From contig NC_056523.1 in NCBI RefSeq assembly GCF_019175285.1, forward strand, positions 126,397,306 through 126,461,305: a stretch of 64,000 nt of DNA, written 5' to 3'. Position 1 is the stretch's first letter, and each line of letters begins with the position of its first letter. The position numbers and the translations under genes were made by a program. This DNA comes from Sceloporus undulatus (Eukaryota; Chordata; Lepidosauria; Squamata; Phrynosomatidae). Below are positions 47,201 to 56,200 of this stretch, piece by piece. Below the pieces are notes generated by a model. That model made no database searches, had not been told where the DNA came from, and saw only the letters and a program-made list of their open reading frames with translations.

Positions 47201-50200
47201 AGGCAGGAATCACCACCCTTCTCAGGTGGGTCCTTGGGTTAGGCTGCACTGACTCCACCCCCTGATCTCTTTTGGGCTCTCTTTGGAAGGGGCAGGCAGT
47301 TGGCATGGAGCAGCATTTTAAGATGGCAACTTTCCTACCAGTGCTTTGGTGTTTCCTCAAGATATGGGGAAGATGGTGGCCGTGCTGCTGGCAACGAGAG
47401 ACTGATCACTTCTCCTACATGTGGAGAAGCTGGGAGTTGAATGCTGGGCAGAATACTAGTGTCTCCCTTCCACATCCTGTGTATGAATCACAGTCTAGAG
47501 AATGTGCACATTCCACCAGCATTATCCTCAAAGATGGAAAGGGATCCCTGCTGTTTAAGGCAATGAGCCTCTTTAGCTAGTCTAGGAAGTCTGGAGGAAT
47601 GGATTGCCTGGGCAAGGTGTGTGGAGATGTCACCTAGGGCCCTCAAACTACTCACTCCAACTGCCAACAAAGAAGTCTTTTCCTGACAAAGCCTTCTATG
47701 GAGCCCCTGGCCAACTTGCCCATCACAATGTATACAGAAGCAAATAAGTGCTGGCTGTCAGATGAGGGAACTGCTCTGGTGTGGCCTTTGCCAGCCGCAG
47801 CTGAGATCTTGTCCCGGGCTAAGAGAATGTGCTCAGAGTCCCCTGACAAGCCCACACTGCATTCTTCCTCTTGCTTACGACTCATGAGTTGCTTGGAGGA
47901 AAGGAGATGGGGGAGTGGGGAGAGAGGCAAGAAAGAAAGTGGAAGACAAAAGAAAGAGAAGGTATTTTCTTTTTCTTTTTTAAAGGGAATGGAGAATGAA
48001 GAGGCTAGGTGGAGGAAAAGAGAAAGAAAATAGGCCAAAAGATGAATGAGAAAAGAAAGGGATGTGCATAGCTCTCTTTCCAATGTCCAGACCAAGGGGA
48101 AGCAAGCATTAGACTGTGCATATGAGGGGAGTTCACATTCACACCAGGTGTGAGCCAGAACTTCAAACTGATTGGTGGAGAGCCTGCCTAACAGAGGGAG
48201 TGGAAGAACAAACACAATGTATCCTCCATACATTACAGAAGTAAAAATTCTCACATGTACCTAAGAAACTCTTTCTGAAAATGAATGTCCATTTTATAGG
48301 ATGTCCTATGATTGTCACTAAAGAAATATACAAGAAGCCATCATATAGCATAATATTATGATTATTTGAAAGGGCTAGGAAAACAAGCATTCAATACTGG
48401 TAAGAACTAATGGCGCAGACAGTTCCGGAATACTTTTCGTTCCCAAAAAAAAAAAACAGTATGGCATTTGTTTACCATCTTGTTTCCAGAAAAATAAGAA
48501 AATGTATCACCTCACAGCTGAACTTTAAGATACATCTCACTCTGCAGTACCCAAATACTTAATACATACCCTGTGTAAGATCTTGGTCTTTGTAAATCTG
48601 TTGTATAACTGCATTAATATCTTCAATTGCTTTACGGCGTTCTTCTGTTTTTTTCGTTTTGTTAGCAACATATTCCTACATTGTAAAAAATCTTATGAAT
48701 ACCAGTAATATCAGTGAAGAGCAAAATACCATATTGAAAAACTGTAGAATGTGCTATGATTGCATGGAATCAAAACCCTGCCTTTTCTCTTCCCTCTCAA
48801 GGGATGTATTTATGCCTCAAATCTTTTCACCAGTTTGCTATTTCAAAAACAGAAAAGGAAAGCAGCAGTATGCATGTGCAACATGCTTAAAAAATGCAAG
48901 CAAGGTCAGCACAGAAAAATGTCTGCTCTAGTGTTTTTTATCTGTTTTCTTCCCAGAAGAAGAGTTCTTCTGAAGGCCCATTTAAAACATTTCAGAACTG
49001 ACTCACACAGAGGTATGGGAAAATGTACAACCTAGGCCTGGAGCAGATAGGCAAAAGGCGCCGGCTTTAGGCCCTGTTGGGGGCAGGGTGTGCAGACGAT
49101 GCATGCCCCCAAAATGGCCATAAGCCATGTGGATTTGGAAAACCCAGCACAAAAAGGAGTGGCAAAAAGTCACTCCTGCCAGAAGCTGGGTTCAGGACTG
49201 TGCCGTCCAGTCACTGCGGTCCTGTGCTGATTGGGGCTGGAGAGGGCAGAGGCCGCTCCCAGCTGCCAGTCTGCTTCGCCCCAAAGCCCACTATTTTGTG
49301 GTTTATGTTAGCCTTTTAAGAAAATCAGAAGGCAACATCAGAAAGAAAATAACAAGCTCACCTGAAGGAAATCTGCTGTCTGTTGGGGCAGCTTGGTTCC
49401 AACAAAAGTAAAATGTTCTTTGTGAAATTTGCTCTCTAAATGATTGGTCATCTCATCCTCATAGAAAGTACGATATTTGCACAATGAGCATACAAACTGA
49501 ATCCTGTTAAAGCATATCAAATGGGGAAAAAAAACACTTGACTATAGAGATTTGTTATATGTGGAGGACAAAGCCGTCATTGAAAATTTCCACATTATAT
49601 TCTATGCAAAAATATTCAGGGGCAGCCGTGTTGCCACACAGCAAAATACAATAATATCCAAAACCCACAAAACAATGTTATGTTTATTAAGCCAACCAAA
49701 ATGCACGAAATACATGATGCAAGCTTTTGGAGCTCTACTGGATTCTCCATTAGGCAAAGGTATAAAAAAAATAATAGAAAATAGCGATGTTAGTCACAGG
49801 CTTGCATGTTCTCAAGATGCTGTTGTGTTGTTCTGTCGTCAGATATCTATGCAAACAGAACCCTCCTCCTTCTGGCCATGTGGCACTGAGAACAATGCGT
49901 TCCTAAGTCAAGGAGATAATTTTTTAATTCCATTAGCAATACAAAAAGGTACTTCTTCTAAGATCGAAGATGTCTCTGTCCTTTGTGAGGTCACAGCCCC
50001 CTTTATTAGAAAGAGAACATTGCAATCTCTCAAGAGAAGTGCCTATGGTTTTGCATTAGGAAAATTTTGGTTGTTTTGGTAAACATGACAAATGTAGTCC
50101 CAACTTTTTTAAAAAAATGTTTTACCTTTGTTGGAGTTAGAAACCACAAATAGTAGAGTCCCAGTCTATTGATTCTGTCTTTAGGATTCATTGTAGTGGC

Positions 50201-53200
50201 TAAAATGTAGTACTGTACATATTCATGTATAAGTCTAGACATTTTAGTAAAAAAACTGACCTCAAACCCCCCAAATTGATTTATCTATGGGTAACTATAA
50301 GTACTGTATTTTAACTCCAATTTAAAAAAGAACCATGCCCTGGTGAAAGGCAAGAGTATATTCTGTCCTGGAAGCACTGACTCCACTATTCTTCCATCCA
50401 TCCAGCTTTTACTATGAACACAGTTATGCTTACCAGAATTTTGTAAGCACCTTGGCACTGTTTTCCACTGCTTCATCCTTAATAGCCTCTGTTACATGCC
50501 CCTAAATTTTACCCTTGACTTATCCACGGGGTCATATGAAAATCCATAATTTTGGCCTCAAAACCTGCCCTTGACTTATACTTGACGTTGATTTATAGTT
50601 GAATATAAACGGTATCTTCACATCCAGGAAACATATTCAAAACTTTGTTTGATGAAGAAACCAGTGGAGCTTCGAAGCCTTGCATCATATATTTTGTGCA
50701 TTTTGGTTGTTTGAATAAAGGCACCACTTTTTTGTGGATTTTAGATGTGTTTCATCAGACAATACTAAAGTCTTCTTCTCAGTTTTTTTTTTACACCAAC
50801 CATAAATAGCCATGGGTTCATTAGCCTTGCTCCAGCCCTGCATCTGATCTACCAAACATTACACAATTTCACTGAGAAGCTAGAAGGGCACTAGTTCATT
50901 TCTTTTTAAATGATTAATTCTTAATTACAATGCCATCAATAATTTTGTGAAAGTATTCTAGCTACTATCACAAAAGTATTCTAGCTACTACTCCAAGACT
51001 TCTAGAGAAGAGACATACCTTTCTACCATCCGATCACGGTATCTTTTTTTTTGCCTCTCTTGAGTTTTCTTTCCAGCTTGTAATTTGCGCTTTATCTGAC
51101 TGATCTCTTCTTGAATTGTCAGAGCACCTATATGTAATAAAACCACTGTTTTAAACAGATATTTACTTACAGATCCTCCTTAAGTAGACACTAGGCTATA
51201 AGTCTCACTACCCTGGACATGCCATACTTCACATACAGTGGTAGTCTCCTGATGTCTAATCAGAAGCGCAATTGCATCAGAGAAGTTTTCAAAGACATGA
51301 AAGTAAACATATAGGCGTGTAATGCTGTTGGTCTGCTCAAGAAAAATTCTTCATATTGGAAAATGAAAAGTTAGGCCCTCCTCACGAAATAAGCAGAAAA
51401 AAAATTGCATATTAAATAAGTATCCTTATGATTATGAGTGAAGGGCAAAGTCCAAGTTGCAGTTTATGTTATTGGATTTAGCATGTTTGTTTTAAATGCA
51501 GGAAACATAGACTGTTGCATTTACTACTGTACTGGAAATAGTTTTAAAAACTGTTAGTTATCATTTTCCCAACTCCTCACTACTTCATATGTAAAAGATA
51601 TGTGTGGTAAGAACAGGTTACTCACCTGTAACGGTGTTTCTTCGAGTGGTCATCTGTGAATTCACAAAAATGGGTTATTGTGCACCTGCGTAGCAATGCT
51701 CGGAAACTTCTAGAATCTCTGAGCAAAAGTTAGTTTGCAACTTTCTACAACTTTTTGGCAGTAGCTCCGCCCACTCCATATATAGCCCCTAACGGTCCTG
51801 CTCTTCTCTGGTTCCAAATGAGCTGTGTAAAGTGGGACAGCAACGCTAGCAAATGAGCAGGACACTGAGGGGATGGATGGGCGGGTTTGTGTGAATTTGC
51901 AGATGACCACTCGAAGAAACACTGTTACAGGTGAGCAACCTGTTCTTCTCCTTCGTGGTCTCTGCAAATCACACAAATGGGATAGACTGACAAGCTTGGG
52001 TCAGTGGAGGAGGGAGTATCATGACACAGTTTGTAAAGTTGAAACAGTTGGATTTATTAATGACAATAAAGAAATATGCAGAACAAAAACACTTGTCAAT
52101 GTCATTTGTCAACTTGCAAATGGACCGTAAATAGGCAATGCAAACCAGAAAGCTGCATCTTGTCTGGCTCTGGTGTCCAGCCTGTAATGTTTAATGAAAG
52201 TCAATGGCTGGGACCAGACAACAGCCCTACAAACATCCTCCAAGGAAATTCCGGTCAAAAAGGCGGAGGATGCAGCTACCGCCCGCGTTGCATGGGCCTG
52301 AACCCAAGCTGGAATAGGTCTATCTGATAGTTCATAGTAGAGGTGGATGGTGTTGGCCACCCATTTGGAGAACCTCTGCGCCGTCACAGGCAGTCCCTTT
52401 TTGTCCTCCAAGTAGCACACGAACAGCCACTCGGAATGCCTTGAACCCAAAGTCCTGTCCAGGTAGAAGACCAATGCCCTCAGAAGGTCCAACGCATGGA
52501 GTTGGTGCTCAGTATCAGTGGTCAGGTTTGGGGCCAGGGTTGGCAAAACAACGTCTTGGTTCATGTGGAAGGCCAACACCACCTTCGACAAGAATGTGAT
52601 ATCGGTGCGGAGAACTACCTTGTCCCTGTGAAAACTGAGGTAAGGTTGGTCCACACGTAAGGCACATAGTTCACTCGCTCAGCGAGCGGAGGTGATGGCT
52701 ACAAGGAAAGCTGTTTTCCAGGTAAGCAATCTCAAGTCTATAGTGGCCATGGGCTTGAAGGGCTTGGATGCCAAGCAGGAAAGGACAAGGTCCAGGCTCC
52801 ATGCCAGTGTCGGTATGGAGGATGGGGGATGAAGGTTGTTGAATCCCCTGAGGAATCTCTTTACGAGGGGATCCTTAAAGAGAGAAGGCTTGCCCTCAAA
52901 GTGGTAATGGGAGCAGATGGCTCACAGGTAACACTTGGTAGAGTTCAGGCAGAGACCAGCATCTGCTAGGGACATTACGAACTCCAGAACTGTCGGGATC
53001 AATGCCTGGGATGGAGAAATGTCCATGTCTTCAAGATAGGCAAGAAATTTATCCCATTTATACCGGTAAGACTTCTGTGTTGAGGGCTTCTGGGATGCCA
53101 AAAGAACATCTTTAATGTTATCAGGTAGGGATGCCAGCATAGAATCCTCCATGCCACCAATGGGAGAGTCTCCATGTCTGGATGGAGGACGAGACGGTCG

Positions 53201-56200
53201 TGCAAAGATAGAAGGTCAGGGCGGAACTGGGAGAGGTGCAGTAGAGGAGTGAACCAGGACTGCCTCGGCCACCATGGGGTGACCAGGATCGCGTCGGAAT
53301 GGTCCAATGTCATCTTTGCCACTACCCTTGTGATGAAAGGAAAAGGAGGGAATGCGTAGAGAAACTCTTGCATCCATTTGAGTTGAAAGGCATCTCCTAG
53401 CGAACCCGTGGCATGGGTTCGAGAGCAAAATTTTGGACAGTGAGCATTCAAGAGGTGAGAAAAAATGTTGATTGTTGGCTGACCCCAAAATTGGAAAAGA
53501 TGGGCAACTACGTCCGGGTGGAGTCGCTATTCGTGGCATGTGTTGGAAGACCTGCTGAGCTGGTCTGCTAGATCGTTTTCGTCTCCAGGAAGGTGTATGC
53601 ATTGAAGGAGAATCTTGTGGTTGATACACCAGTCCCAGATTCTGAGAGTGATGTCCAGCAGTGTCTGAGACCTTGTGCCGCCTTGTTTGTTGAGGTAGTA
53701 CATGTCAGGGATTTAAGGGTTAAAACACAGCACACAGGGAAATGCTTGATGTGTGTGTGTTTGACCATGAGCATTCAGCAGAAGGGCAAGGTTGATTAGC
53801 ACAGCTGATGCTCATTGGCTCAAGGACACTTCAGTGTCTAGGTGCACGTAGCCATGGATGATGAAACCATGTGTCTGGATTGCACAGGGGACACTTGTCA
53901 TGGTTATACACAGGAACTCACTGGGTTTGGGAGACCACATGGTCTGGAGTCTATATAAACCCAGGGTTGCAAGGGATAGCTTGTGGGTTTGAAGGAGGAG
54001 TTGGATTGGTATGTTTTGGAGTTTTAGAGATCCAGTTTTGTATAATAGCACTGTAAATAAAGAGCACTTTGGGGACTTTGTTTCTTTGGTGGTTTATCAG
54101 AAGAAGCTACAGCATCAGTTTGCTGTGTGTCCCCAGAGGTTCCTGCATTGCTGCAGTTCCTGGAAGACATCCAGTTGCTATCATCCCAATTGGACTTTGG
54201 AGCCACGCTTCAGCTTCTGGAAATTGCCAGCTCTGCTACAAGGGTCTGATTTAACCCCAGGACTCGTTGGAGTTGCTGACAGTGGTTGTTGGACCCCAGC
54301 AGTTGCGCTGACAGTACATGACGGTGGTATTGTCTGTCAGTAAAAGTACTACCTTGTTGGAAAGGAGTGACTAGAAAAAAAGCAGTATTGAGCCCAGGAG
54401 GGGTCTACAGGCTTGATGGAGCCCTTTTCCAAAAGTGTGCGCACTTTGTCGAGAAGGGTGTCTGAAGGGAGTGTAGAGAGAATAGCTCTGGTAGGCGAGA
54501 GCTGTTTGAACTCAAGGGCATAACCCCTATGGACGATATTTAAGGCCCAGGAGTCAGATGTGATAGAAGCCCAGGTGTTAAAGAAAGGCTTCAATCTATC
54601 ACCAAAAATAGTGACGGAGTGTGCAGGAACACTTCAGAATCTTTTCTTGCCTTGGGTGTCTTTCTTCTTGTAGCCTTGCTGGTATCTAGGCTGAGAAGGT
54701 TGACGCCGATTGGAGGAGGCCGAAGGGGACTGGGAAGGCCGGCAGTGAGAGGATCTGTCTTGAGCCTGGTATTGGTGCTCCTGTTGCTGGTACCAATGTT
54801 GGTTTGGAAGGTACCAAGGTTGCTGGGGCCCGTATCCCTGACGTGGTGACCTTGCAGAGGAAGAAGACATGCCAGAGGAAGAGGACATGCAGTTGCCTTC
54901 ATCCTGTAGCGAAAGTTCAACTTTTCATCAGTTTCTTAAGCCAGAGTTATCGAAGGACATATCTTCAATATCTTCAAGGGCCGATCTGGCCTGTGGAGTC
55001 AGGTCTGAGGAGCGAAGCCAGGCATAGCATCTCTCAGCAATGGATCCCGACAAGACTTTGGATGCACAGACTGTAGAGTGTGTGGCAGAAATAATCTGCT
55101 GCCCTCCAACCAGATGAGCTTTGTTGCGCTGGGCAGTCACGATCCTCTTCTTGTCATCAGGGAGTTCACTGATGGTCAGGTCCATTTTCTCCATCAGGAG
55201 TTGAATATAGGCCCTCATGCATGCGGCATAATTGGCTATTTTCATGTCCAGGGCTGCAAAGGCATAAAACTTTTTGGCCAGACTGTCAATCTTCTTGCTT
55301 TCTTTGTCTATCGGGGAAGAAGATGGATGGGGGGAGAAGGCTGTCTGAGAACCTTCAACAATGGCAGAGATGGGCTTTGGATGCTGAAAGAGCCAAGCTG
55401 GCCCCGATAGTGTCACTCTATAAAGGTTTTCTATTTTACGTGACGTGGACGCGATCATAGCAGGAGTGTTCTAAGATCTCTTGGCAATCTTCTCCAGAGA
55501 TGGAAGGAAGGCCAGAGAGGGAGGAACTGGAGAGTAGCCATGAATTCACCACTCTACGGGGTCATCAGTATGGGCGACCTCCAGGCCCAAAGCGTCAGCC
55601 ATCCGGATGATCCTGTCAGAAAAGGACTTGACATCACCCGTAGGGGATGGGGCACTGGGTTCGCCAAATGTCAGTGGAGAGTCAACCTCCAAGGCAGGCG
55701 TGGGGGAGAGAGAATGAGATCTAGAGCGGGATTGGCTTAGATGGCGGTTGGGGGAGCACAGAAACCCAGAGAAAGCTAGCTTCTGGGGAGTCTGGCGCTG
55801 TCTTTGCAAGTCTTCCGAACGCTTTGAGATGAAGGCATCCCTCTGGTTGGATCTGGCAAGTTGAGACGGAGATGTGTGGCGTCTACAGGCAAGAAGTATT
55901 GCCTGGTCTGGTGGTCATAGACCAGATCAGGGTAAGAGTGAAGAGATCACGGTCAGGATGATCATGGGCTTGAGCCTAATTGGCTTCTGTTCCAAGATCA
56001 GCCCGGTCTCTGTGCGGAGGGGAACGGGACCAAGACCTCACTTTCCGAGGGGAATGGGACCAAGACCTCACCTTCTAAGGAGGGATTGGAGGGTCAGAGT
56101 CAGGAATTTCTCCCTCGGATTCAGAGCTGTGATCCAGGTCAACAATCTGTAGGTCGTCGTCCTAGAGGGACAGATGACTAGACAGGAGTACTCTCGGTTC

